DNA of 12,411 nt from Oscillospiraceae bacterium (GCA_902803695.1 CADCQX010000343.1:1-12411), one strand, 5' to 3'. Shown: positions 5,586-12,411, numbered from the stretch's first letter. Program-made: numbers and translations. Notes: generated from the sequence alone by a model not told the origin.

Positions 5586-8069
5586 ATGAACAATCGTAAC
5601 AGAAAGGTCCTTAACAGATTAAGTTTAAGATCTGTCATGACCTCCAAAAAGCAAAACCTGATCACGATATTCGCGATCATGTTAACGACAATTCTTTTCA
5701 CATCGCTTTTCACGGTGTTCTTCTCCCTTGACAGGACTATCGATCTCCAGAACAGAAAAGATGTCGGATATCGTAGCGACGCCTATGTAAGTTATGTGGA
5801 TGACGACCTTTATTCAAGTATCGAAAACAACAGCAGAGTCAAGGACGTCTGCAAAGGCTTATTCATCGGATCAGCCGAGATCGGTGATATGGCGTGCATT
5901 GTAAGCGGTGACGAAGACTTTGCCAAGAACTGTTTTTGTTATCCGAAGGAAGGGCAGATGCCTCAAAACAAGAACGATATCGTTATAAGCAAGACTATGC
6001 TTGATACGTTAAATGTCGAGAAAAAGATCGGATCTCAGGTCGAGCTCGAATACGCTGTTGTATCTGATGATGAGGTATCGGTTATCAAGGATAAGTTCAA
6101 CGTCTGCGGATTTGCGGACAATTCATCATCCATGATCCTTGTATCTGATGAATACGCTGACAGCATCATCTCCGAATATAACCTGAACAAGACGGGTCTT
6201 ACCGAAGCTTTTTTCAACTTCAAGTCTTCCAAGAACGTTGTCGGACAGGTTGAGCTGTTCAGTGAGCAGCTGGGTCTTGAGGAAGGCCGTATGATGGCTA
6301 ACAGCGTATACGAACTGTCGATGGGTACTATAGACGAGGAAGGTGTAGGTACTATCGTTGTCTTTGTTATCCTCATAGTCATAACGGGATTTCTCATCAT
6401 CTACAACATCTTCCAGATCACCGTTGCAGGAAAGGTCAGAAATTACGGCCTTCTTAAGACGGTCGGTGTAACATCCAAGCAGCTTCGTAAGATCATCATG
6501 GGTGAAGCGTTTATCCTTTGCCTCATATCTATCCCTCTGGGTCTTGTTTCAGGTTACTTCATCGGAAACAGCCTTATTCCTACGATCCTTCAGAACACCA
6601 CCTACGGCAAGGATCTGGAGATCATAAGCGGCTTTAATATCTTCGTCTTCCTGGGTGCAGCGGCTTTCTCGGCTTTCACAGTCTGGATCTCGAGCCTTAT
6701 TCCTGTTCGAAAAGCATCGAAGGTTTCTCCTATCGAAGCTTTGAGATACAGCGATGTAAAAGTATCCGAGAAAAAGCATTCCTCCAACCGTGCCAAGATC
6801 CCGGCAATGGCTCTTTCGAATCTCGGAAGGAACAAGAAAAGGACCGGTATGGTACTTCTTTCACTGGCTCTGGCACTAGTTGTATTCAACTCTCTTTGTG
6901 CGCTGATGGGAAATGTGGATATGAACCAGTATGTTCATGCTGAGGCTCCTGATATGGACTTCACTATCTCCACCAAAGAATATTTCATGGGAGATCTTAT
7001 GAGGAATGGTCTGACTGATAGTGAGATCGAGAAGATAGAATCCAACATCGAGACTTCTCATTCCGGAAGAGCATACATGGCTACTAATTCCATGATCGAT
7101 ATAGAAGGAAAAGATGCGATCGCATTGTTAACAGGTGTCGATGAGGAGCTCTTAAGCGAGTTTGATCTGTGCTCAGGTGATATTGAAGATATGCGTGGGA
7201 ATAATAGCGGCGTAATCATTGAAAATAATGATACTTTCAAAGTAGGCGATAAGATCACACTCGAGTACATAATCAGATACGGCGTTGAAGATCCTAAGAC
7301 AGGTGAAGTCTATTACCTTGACGAAGTGAAAGAGGGCGAGCTTCCTTCTGACCTCACCGGATTTAAACCGCATCATGAATCCATAAAAAAGGAGTTTACG
7401 GTTTGCGGACTATACAAAGAAAAACCATCCAGCTTCAGTCCTCAGTTCTCCTGGGGTGAGGAGTCCTATGAGATGTATGTGACCCGTTCAGGCCTCGATG
7501 AGCTTACAGAAGGAGATTTTATTACCTTGTGCTACTGCGCGGATGTAGTAAGCGATGAGGCTGCTGCAAAGGCTGAAAAATACCTGTCAGACCTTACTTC
7601 TGGATCCGACAGGATACAGTATTCCAGCATCGAGACAGCCAGACAGAAATTCAGGGTATTTACCGGAAGCGTTATGAAGGTCGGTTCGGTCCTGGTCGGC
7701 ATAATCGGCCTTATCGGAATCCTTAACTTCATCAATGCCATTCTTACCAGTATTCTTTCTCGAAAACGCGAACTGGCTCTCCTTAAGGCCGTCGGAATGA
7801 CTTCATCCCAGCAAAGAAGGATGCTCTTCACGGAAGGCTTGTTCTACTCGCTCTTCACGATCCTTCTGGCCTTGCCGTTGAGTCTTGTAATGAACCTTCT
7901 TATCGGAAACATCGGGCTCTTCTGGCTCAGTGAGAGCGTAAACATCGTTCTCTGGCCGCTTCTGATCATCCTTCCGATCTTCATTTTGCTGAGCTACTTC
8001 GTCCCGACCCTGATGTACGGCAGGATCAAGGGCAAGAGTATAGTGGATGACCTTAGAGTGAACGAGTAA
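5586..8069 (+). CDS. ABC transporter permease with two FtsX-like halves
   Basis: An 827-residue membrane protein built from two similar halves. Half 1: helix 25-48, an extracellular domain of about 200 residues (50-253), then helices near 254-280, 305-328 and 351-373. Half 2: helix 420-442, a roughly 255-residue extracellular domain (443-697), then helices near 698-722, 748-773 and 786-810. Each half has the FtsX cytoplasmic loop, RNYGLLKTVGVTSKQLRK near 285-302 and RELALLKAVGMTSSQQRR near 728-745, evidence for an internal duplication. This differs from the 10-helix BceB layout with one large loop. AAGAGGTGG at 5574-5582 precedes ATG 5586, and the gene lies 12 bases after the ATPase, so the two form one transporter. 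Likely roles are antimicrobial resistance, lipid or lipoprotein handling, or envelope signalling; the substrate is not evident. The helix limits are read by eye. Confidence 0.92.
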   Translation: MNNRNRKVLNRLSLRSVMTSKKQNLITIFAIMLTTILFTSLFTVFFSLDRTIDLQNRKDVGYRSDAYVSYVDDDLYSSIENNSRVKDVCKGLFIGSAEIGDMACIVSGDEDFAKNCFCYPKEGQMPQNKNDIVISKTMLDTLNVEKKIGSQVELEYAVVSDDEVSVIKDKFNVCGFADNSSSMILVSDEYADSIISEYNLNKTGLTEAFFNFKSSKNVVGQVELFSEQLGLEEGRMMANSVYELSMGTIDEEGVGTIVVFVILIVITGFLIIYNIFQITVAGKVRNYGLLKTVGVTSKQLRKIIMGEAFILCLISIPLGLVSGYFIGNSLIPTILQNTTYGKDLEIISGFNIFVFLGAAAFSAFTVWISSLIPVRKASKVSPIEALRYSDVKVSEKKHSSNRAKIPAMALSNLGRNKKRTGMVLLSLALALVVFNSLCALMGNVDMNQYVHAEAPDMDFTISTKEYFMGDLMRNGLTDSEIEKIESNIETSHSGRAYMATNSMIDIEGKDAIALLTGVDEELLSEFDLCSGDIEDMRGNNSGVIIENNDTFKVGDKITLEYIIRYGVEDPKTGEVYYLDEVKEGELPSDLTGFKPHHESIKKEFTVCGLYKEKPSSFSPQFSWGEESYEMYVTRSGLDELTEGDFITLCYCADVVSDEAAAKAEKYLSDLTSGSDRIQYSSIETARQKFRVFTGSVMKVGSVLVGIIGLIGILNFINAILTSILSRKRELALLKAVGMTSSQQRRMLFTEGLFYSLFTILLALPLSLVMNLLIGNIGLFWLSESVNIVLWPLLIILPIFILLSYFVPTLMYGRIKGKSIVDDLRVNE

Positions 8070-8094
8070 AGACAGGATTCCCGTCTGCCCTTTT
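8070..8094 (+). terminator. Weak candidate terminator after the permease
   Basis: AGACAGG (8070-8076) and CCCGTCT (8080-8086) form a 7-position stem with one A-C mismatch and a 3-base loop. GCCCTTTTAT follows, with only four T. It lies directly after the permease stop and before an AT-rich gap, a suitable place for termination, but the stem is short and imperfect. Confidence 0.45.
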
Positions 8095-8161
8095 ATAAAA
8101 AAACGATTCGCACAAAATATACGAAATGTAACCTAATATACACAAAAAAATATTGAGTATT

Positions 8162-8170
8162 TGCTATAAA
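8162..8170 (+). promoter_or_regulatory. Candidate extended -10 promoter for the ThiD-like gene
   Basis: TG-C-TATAAA at 8162-8170 matches an extended -10 element. No good -35 is seen at the expected distance (region near 8142-8147 is A-rich). The predicted transcript would start near 8177, leaving a leader of about 57 bases before ATG 8234. If real, it excludes the longer TTG 8153 start of the next gene. Confidence 0.45.
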
Positions 8171-8222
8171 TGTGCGAAACTGAAGATGAGAATGTGTCGG
8201 AATTGTGACACGAAACTACAAG

Positions 8223-8236
8223 GGAGAGGGCAGATG
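8223..8236 (+). promoter_or_regulatory. Ribosome binding site deciding the ThiD-like gene start
   Basis: GGAGAGG at 8223-8229 lies 4 bases before ATG 8234-8236. From this ATG the protein begins MGTILTIAES, aligning with the first strand of ThiD-type kinases. The open frame extends upstream to TTG 8153, but no comparable ribosome binding site precedes that codon. Confidence 0.75.
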
Positions 8237-9298
8237 GGAACTATCTTAACCATAGCGGAATCATTCGCTAATGAGAGTTTTGATATTAGCTCGGATATCC
8301 GTACGATCGAAGCGTTTGGATACGAGTGTGTTCCGCTTGCGGTAAATGACTGCTCCAGACTTGAAGTGGCTTCAGCCATGAACGAGCTCTTTTCATCAGG
8401 TCAGGATCTCCCACAGGCCGTTAAGATAGGCTTTTTGACCAGCGCCGAAGTCGTAATGGGCGTAGCCGAGAGACTTAAGCGTTATAAGGTTGCGAATATC
8501 GTTGTTGATCCCGCTATCATTTCCGAAGACGGACAGATCCTCATTACCGAGGACGTGTTTGTCAATCTTTCAAATAAACTATTCCCTCTGGCTGCGATCC
8601 TCACACCTAATCCGTATGAGATCGAGCTTATGGCCGGAATGGAAGTCCACAGCGAAGAAGACCTTATCAAGGCAGCTTCTTCCTTGAGCATGAGATACAG
8701 AGGCGCTATCTTCGTCAAGGCTTTTGAGTCCTTCGGCGTAGACCTTCTCGTTGGCGGCGAAGAGTTTTGCTGGCTCCCGAGAGGCGAATCACAGAGGGCA
8801 GATGAGTATAATCTTGCTTCAGCTATTGCATGTCAGCTTCCTGACTGCGAGAGCCTTGAGCAGGTAGCTATGACAGCGAGCCAGTTCGTATTTGGCGTTG
8901 CAGGCGAAGAGAAAGAGCAGAAGGCTGAGATACCGTTCTCGAAGAATCCTAAGGTTGAAGAGCCTAAGGCACAAGAACCTGCTCCTGCACCGGCACCTGA
9001 GCCGGCACCTGTTGTCGAGGAAACTCCAAAATATGAGATCAAGTCGCTTCTTGACCGTAAGAAGGAGATCAACGATGCACCGTCTGACGGAGGTGTTAAG
9101 TCTCTTAAGACTGTATCAGCCGACGGATATTCACAGACATCCGTTTCCGCTTCCGAAGGCGCTTCCACTAAGCCTGTATCGAAGAAGGGACTTGAGGTGG
9201 TCGTAGATGTCGATAACTTCGCACCGGAGCCGGTTATCGATGAATCCCTAAGTAAGAGCCTCCGGGAACTTCGAGCAAAACTTGATAAACTTAAATGA
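8234..9298 (+). CDS. ThiD-like ribokinase-superfamily protein, probably non-catalytic, with long C-terminal tail
   Basis: A 354-residue protein. Residues 1-222 follow the fold order of ThiD/pyridoxal-kinase proteins: ILTIAES at the N-terminus, AVKIGFLTSAEVV (62-74), VVDPAIISEDGQILI (90-104), ILTPNPYEIELMAG (122-135) and IFVKAFESFGVDLL (159-172). The family's GTGC-type anion-hole motif is missing; the matching stretch reads ADEYNLASAIA (189-199). The N-terminal glycine-rich substrate loop of ThiD (GGAGIQAD type) reads ESFDISSD (14-21). Activity as a hydroxymethylpyrimidine kinase is therefore doubtful, and no thiamine genes lie nearby. Residues 223-354 form a tail: a Lys/Glu stretch, a Pro/Ala/Glu repeat near 242-261, Ser/Thr-rich segments, then a charged amphipathic helix (about 336-354) with LRELRAKLDKL. 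No signal peptide or membrane helix is seen. It may bind a nucleotide, a vitamin-like ligand or a protein partner; the function is unknown. A strong terminator follows. Confidence 0.8.
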   Translation: MGTILTIAESFANESFDISSDIRTIEAFGYECVPLAVNDCSRLEVASAMNELFSSGQDLPQAVKIGFLTSAEVVMGVAERLKRYKVANIVVDPAIISEDGQILITEDVFVNLSNKLFPLAAILTPNPYEIELMAGMEVHSEEDLIKAASSLSMRYRGAIFVKAFESFGVDLLVGGEEFCWLPRGESQRADEYNLASAIACQLPDCESLEQVAMTASQFVFGVAGEEKEQKAEIPFSKNPKVEEPKAQEPAPAPAPEPAPVVEETPKYEIKSLLDRKKEINDAPSDGGVKSLKTVSADGYSQTSVSASEGASTKPVSKKGLEVVVDVDNFAPEPVIDESLSKSLRELRAKLDKLK

Positions 9299-9333
9299 GC
9301 CGTTTCGATTCTTAATTGTCGAACGGCTTTTTT
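9298..9333 (+). terminator. Intrinsic terminator after the ThiD-like gene
   Basis: AGCCGTTTCGA (9298-9308) pairs with TCGAACGGCT (9319-9328) with a single bulged T, a 10-base loop, and a run of six T (9328-9333). It begins at the last base of the stop codon. This is the clearest terminator in the window and separates the accessory block from rsmE. Confidence 0.88.
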
Positions 9334-9345
9334 AATGCCTTAATA

Positions 9346-9354
9346 TGTTAGAAT
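9346..9354 (+). promoter_or_regulatory. Candidate extended -10 promoter for rsmE
   Basis: TG-T-TAGAAT at 9346-9354 fits an extended -10 element. The expected -35 position falls in the terminator T-run and has no good match. It lies 27 bases before ATG 9382, giving a short leader. The preceding terminator makes a promoter here necessary. Confidence 0.5.
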
Positions 9355-9381
9355 CATAGAAAACGTCGTAAAGGAGTTCTT

Positions 9382-10110
9382 ATGACTCGTCTTTTTATTG
9401 ATGAAGTGCTCTCGGATCAAAGAACACTTGAACTTAATGAGGAAGATTCACACTACATATCCCAGGTCCTTCGAATGAGGACAGGCGAGGAGATAACGGT
9501 CGTAGACGGCAAGGGCCTCGAGTACCTTTGCTCTGTCAGCGAGATCGCAAAAAAGAAAGTCATCCTTGATGTCGGTGAAGGCCGCGAAAACAAGAGCGAG
9601 CCGCCGTTTAAGGTTACTTTGTTTCAGTCTGTCTCAAAAGGCGAGAGAATGGATCTCACGATCCAGAAGGCTACGGAATTGGGCGTTTACGAGATAGTTC
9701 CCGTTTTATCCGAGAGGTGTGTCGTAAAACTCGATAAAGATACAAAGGGCAAGATCGACAGATGGCAGAAGATCGCCCTGGAAGCTTCCAGACAGTCAGG
9801 CCGAGGAATAGTTCCGAAAGTTACGTCTCCAATGAACTTTTCTGAGGCTATCGATAAGATAGAGTCATTTGATCTGGCTTTGTTCCCTTGGGAAGAAGAA
9901 ACTGAAAAAGGCCTTAAATCAGCACTTCGCGAGTTTAAGGGCGAGAGAATAGCACTTTTTGTCGGTCCTGAAGGCGGATATGAGCAAAAGGAAGCCGATG
10001 ACGCCGTTAAGAAGGGCGCTTTGAGAGTTACGCTCGGTCCGAGGATCTTAAGAACTGAGACCGCAGGCGCAGCCGTTTTGGCGATGATAGTATACGAGAC
10101 GGAGATTTAA
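9382..10110 (+). CDS. rsmE: 16S rRNA (uracil-1498-N3)-methyltransferase RsmE
   Basis: A 242-residue SPOUT-family methyltransferase that methylates N3 of U1498 in 16S rRNA using SAM. The N-terminal PUA-like part (about 1-70) includes HYISQVLRMRTGEEI. The knotted catalytic part has KATELG (96-101), EASRQSGR (134-141), FVGPEGG (193-199) and LGPRILRTETA (218-228), the standard RsmE set, with the last two forming the SAM-binding trefoil knot. Length is normal. AAGGAG at 9371-9376 lies 5 bases before ATG. In many Firmicutes rsmE directly follows prmA; here about 6.9 kb separates them and it has its own upstream terminator and candidate promoter. Confidence 0.96.
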   Translation: MTRLFIDEVLSDQRTLELNEEDSHYISQVLRMRTGEEITVVDGKGLEYLCSVSEIAKKKVILDVGEGRENKSEPPFKVTLFQSVSKGERMDLTIQKATELGVYEIVPVLSERCVVKLDKDTKGKIDRWQKIALEASRQSGRGIVPKVTSPMNFSEAIDKIESFDLALFPWEEETEKGLKSALREFKGERIALFVGPEGGYEQKEADDAVKKGALRVTLGPRILRTETAGAAVLAMIVYETEI

Positions 10111-10123
10111 ACTAAATTTCCGA

Positions 10124-10152
10124 TTGTTTAAAACGCGCATGAGTATTATAAT
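10124..10152 (+). promoter_or_regulatory. Sigma-A-type promoter of hisS-aspS
   Basis: A perfect -10 TATAAT (10147-10152) lies 17 bases after a -35-like TTGTTT (10124-10129). Transcription would start near 10159, giving a leader of about 30 bases with GGAG at 10179-10182 before ATG 10191. The -10 lies inside a perfect 12-base palindrome, GTATTATAATAC (10143-10154). The leader is too short for a T-box riboswitch. Confidence 0.75.
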
Positions 10153-10190
10153 ACGCGGGTATATTATTATTAGAAAACGGAGTATTTAAC

Positions 10191-11447
10191 ATGAGATACG
10201 CAGCACAGAAAGGAACAAAAGACATCTTGCCACAGGAGATCTACCGCTGGCATAAGGCTGAAAGGACTTTCGCCGATGTCTGTCATTCCTACGGCTACGA
10301 GGAAATAAGAGTCCCTACATTTGAGCAGACAGATCTGTTCCAGAGAGGTGTAGGAGACACAACTGACGTCGTTCAAAAGGAAATGTACACTTTTGAGGAT
10401 AAGGGCGGCAGATCCATCACATTGAGACCTGAAGGAACAGCAGGCGTTGCAAGAAGCTTCATCGAGAACGGTATGACAAGCCTTGCAAGCCCGGTAAGAA
10501 TGTTCTACAACATCACGGCTTTCAGATATGAGAACGTTCAGAAGGGAAGAATGAGAGAGTTCCACCAGTTCGGTCTTGAGGCTTTCGGATCAGAGGGACC
10601 GGAGATCGATGCTGAGATCATCTCGCTTCTTACAGTATTTTTCGAGAAGCTTGGCGTAAAGCACACAAAGCTTTGTATCAATTCCATCGGCTGTCCTACT
10701 TGCCGTGCAAAGTACAATGACATCCTGAAGGATTACTTCAGACCACACATGGATGAGCTCTGTGCTGACTGTAAGGCAAGATTTGAGAAGAATCCTCTTC
10801 GTATGATCGACTGTAAGGTTGAAGGCTGCAAGAAGTATGCAGTCGATGCACCAAGACTTATCGATTATCTCTGCGAGGAATGTAACGATCACTTCGAGAA
10901 GCTCAAGGCTGAACTTGATAATCTCGGTATCAAATATACTATCGATCCGGGTATCGTAAGAGGACTTGATTACTACACAAGAACAGTATTTGAGTTCGTT
11001 TCCGAAAACGTCGGCACACAGGGAACCATCTGCGGCGGCGGAAGATATGACGGACTTATCGAGGACCTCGGCGGTTCACATGTTCCGGGTATCGGTTTCG
11101 GTATGGGTGTAGAAAGACTTCTCATGGAGTGCGAGGCTCAGGGCATTGAGTTTGCTAAGCCGAATGACGTTCAGGTATACTTCGCTAACCTCTGTGATGA
11201 GGCTAAGCCATTGATCAGCAAGCTCTGCCTGGATCTCCGTAAAGCAGGTATCGGCTGCGAGAGGGATCTTGTCGGAAGATCTTTCAAGGCTCAGATGAAA
11301 TATGCTAACAAGGTCGGTATCCCTTACCTTATCGTTCTGGGTGAGGATGAGGTCAAAAACGGCAAGGCTAATGTCAAGAACATGGCTGACGGCTCACAGG
11401 AAGAGGTTGCTCTGGATTCGATAGTGAGCTTTTTCGAGAAAAAATAA
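10191..11447 (+). CDS. hisS: Histidyl-tRNA synthetase
   Basis: A full-length class II histidyl-tRNA synthetase of 418 residues that attaches histidine to tRNA-His in the cytosol. Motifs: TLRPEGT (77-83), motif 2 from FRYENVQKGR to FHQFG (111-128), the histidine-specific block RGLDYYTRTVFEF (257-269), GGGRYDGL (282-289), and motif 3 GIGFGMGVERLL (300-311). The C-terminal anticodon-binding domain covers about 320-418. The insertion domain holds eight cysteines (168, 171, 191, 194, 208, 213, 228, 231) in paired spacing that could bind zinc, as in other clostridial-type enzymes. It has its own promoter and short leader, and ends 22 bases before aspS, so the two are probably one operon. Confidence 0.98.
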   Translation: MRYAAQKGTKDILPQEIYRWHKAERTFADVCHSYGYEEIRVPTFEQTDLFQRGVGDTTDVVQKEMYTFEDKGGRSITLRPEGTAGVARSFIENGMTSLASPVRMFYNITAFRYENVQKGRMREFHQFGLEAFGSEGPEIDAEIISLLTVFFEKLGVKHTKLCINSIGCPTCRAKYNDILKDYFRPHMDELCADCKARFEKNPLRMIDCKVEGCKKYAVDAPRLIDYLCEECNDHFEKLKAELDNLGIKYTIDPGIVRGLDYYTRTVFEFVSENVGTQGTICGGGRYDGLIEDLGGSHVPGIGFGMGVERLLMECEAQGIEFAKPNDVQVYFANLCDEAKPLISKLCLDLRKAGIGCERDLVGRSFKAQMKYANKVGIPYLIVLGEDEVKNGKANVKNMADGSQEEVALDSIVSFFEKK

Positions 11448-11469
11448 TTTAAGGAATGGTGACATATAA

Positions 11470-12411
11470 ATGGCAGAATCAATTCAAGGTTTAAAGAGAA
11501 CATCAATGTGTGCGGAACTTTCCGAGAATGACATCGGAAAGAAAGTTACACTTATGGGATGGTGCCACAAGCAAAGAGACTTGGGCGGACTTACATTCAT
11601 CACTTTGAGAGACAGAACAGGCGAGATCCAGCTCGTTGTTTCTCCTGATTCCAGTGACGAGATCAAGGAGAAGGCTTCAAAGATCAGAAGTGAATTCGTT
11701 CTCGCTTGTGTAGGTACCGTAGCATTGAGAAGTGCTCCGAACCCTAAGATGAAGACAGGTATGATCGAGGTTAACGTTGAAGAGCTCCGTATCATTTCCG
11801 AGGCTCAGACAACTCCTTTCTATATCGAAGAAGACGACAATGCAAACGAGGCATTGAGACTCAAGTACAGATACCTGGATCTCAGAAGACCTAACATGCA
11901 GAGAAATCTCATGCTCCGTCATAAGATCGCAAAGATCGCACGTGACTACTATGATGAGCAGGGCTTTATCGAGATCGAGACACCAATCCTTGGTAAGAGT
12001 ACACCTGAGGGTGCGAGAGACTACCTCGTACCTAGCCGTATCAAGAACGGTTCATTCTTTGCTCTTCCGCAGTCTCCACAACTTTACAAGCAGCTTTTGA
12101 TGCTCGCAGGCTACGACAAGTATTTCCAGATCGCTAAGTGCTTCCGTGACGAGGACCTTCGTGCGGACAGACAGCCTGAGTTTACACAGGTTGACTTGGA
12201 GATGAGCTTCGTTGACTGTGATGACGTTATGAACTGCACAGAGGGATTCCTCGTAAGAGTATTCAAGGAAGCTATCGGAGTAGATATCGAACTTCCTATC
12301 AGACGTATCCCATATGTTGAGGCTATGGAGCGTTACGGTTCCGATAAGCCGGATCTCCGTTTCGGCATGGAACTTCAGAATATCTCTGATGTTGCAGCTA
12401 AGATCGATTTC
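11470..12411 (+). CDS. aspS: Aspartyl-tRNA synthetase, 5' part (runs off the end)
   Basis: The first 314 codons of a bacterial-type aspartyl-tRNA synthetase; the frame is open to the window edge. The N-terminal OB-fold anticodon-binding domain (about 1-110) includes DLGGLTFITLRDRTGEIQ. The class II catalytic core follows with GFIEIETPIL (165-174), PQSPQLYKQLLM (200-211), motif 2 FRDEDLRADRQPEFTQ (225-240), and DKPDLRFGMEL (292-302), which leads into the bacterial insertion domain. Motif 3 lies beyond the window. The start is ATG 11470 with GGTGA (11458-11462) 7 bases upstream; an AAGGA at 11451 is more distant. The gene lies 22 bases after hisS, a common pairing in Firmicutes. L38 follows RD where non-discriminating enzymes often have His, hinting at a tRNA-Asp-specific enzyme. 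Confidence 0.97.
   Translation, partial: MAESIQGLKRTSMCAELSENDIGKKVTLMGWCHKQRDLGGLTFITLRDRTGEIQLVVSPDSSDEIKEKASKIRSEFVLACVGTVALRSAPNPKMKTGMIEVNVEELRIISEAQTTPFYIEEDDNANEALRLKYRYLDLRRPNMQRNLMLRHKIAKIARDYYDEQGFIEIETPILGKSTPEGARDYLVPSRIKNGSFFALPQSPQLYKQLLMLAGYDKYFQIAKCFRDEDLRADRQPEFTQVDLEMSFVDCDDVMNCTEGFLVRVFKEAIGVDIELPIRRIPYVEAMERYGSDKPDLRFGMELQNISDVAAKIDF

Noticed and set aside
8153..8233. Start of the ThiD-like gene at TTG 8153
   Set aside because: No ribosome binding site precedes it, a candidate -10 lies just inside it, and GGAGAGG sits 4 bases before ATG 8234 where homology begins. Kept only as a finding.
8971..9020. Tandem DNA repeat in the Pro/Ala/Glu-rich stretch
   Set aside because: It is a short coding low-complexity run (PAPAPEPAP) within the protein tail, not a repeat array or CRISPR.
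8833..9168. Reverse-strand open frame opposite the ThiD-like tail
   Set aside because: Its Gly/Ala/Ser-rich product is the antisense of the Pro/Ala coding run; no ribosome binding site or homology.
8234..9298. Functional thiamine-pathway kinase (thiD)
   Set aside because: The fold matches but the GTGC-type catalytic motif and the glycine-rich substrate loop are not present, and no thiamine genes or TPP riboswitch lie nearby, so no gene symbol is given.

Overview
The window reads as a chromosomal segment from a low-to-moderate-GC Gram-positive bacterium of the Clostridia. This rests on the dnaK-dnaJ-prmA order, strong AGGAGG-type ribosome binding sites, several TTG/GTG starts, a Clostridia-style cysteine-rich HisRS, adjacent hisS-aspS, and a two-component system beside an FtsX-type ABC transporter. 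Genus cannot be fixed from the sequence. All recognised genes are on the + strand, and gene density is high: no gap between coding regions exceeds about 170 bases.

Layout. (1) Positions 1-2486 hold the end of a protein-folding and ribosome-modification operon: the 3' end of dnaK, a hairpin, dnaJ (TTG start) and prmA. (2) Positions 2504-4793 hold a tightly packed group: a GT2 glycosyltransferase, an OmpR-type response regulator and a single-membrane-helix histidine kinase. (3) After a 108-base gap with two consecutive inverted repeats come an ABC ATPase and an 827-residue permease with two FtsX-like halves (4902-8069). (4) Positions 8234-9298 encode an unusual protein. Its N-terminal ThiD-like (ribokinase-superfamily) domain appears to have lost its catalytic signature, and it is fused to a Pro/Ala/Glu-rich linker and a charged C-terminal helix; a good terminator follows. 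(5) rsmE (9382-10110) is followed by hisS, which has the best promoter in the window, and by the first 314 codons of aspS, which runs off the end.

How the parts fit. The outer genes are housekeeping: chaperones, ribosomal protein and 16S rRNA methyltransferases, and tRNA charging. From general knowledge, prmA and rsmE are often adjacent in Firmicutes. Here about 6.9 kb of envelope, signalling and transport genes plus the ThiD-like protein lies between them. The kinase has almost no extracellular sensor, while the neighbouring permease has two extracellular domains of about 200-250 residues. A plausible but unproven model is that the transporter senses or removes an extracellular compound and the two-component system controls the transporter. 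The glycosyltransferase may add a cell-envelope modification. The most novel-looking item is the ThiD-like protein with the C-terminal tail.
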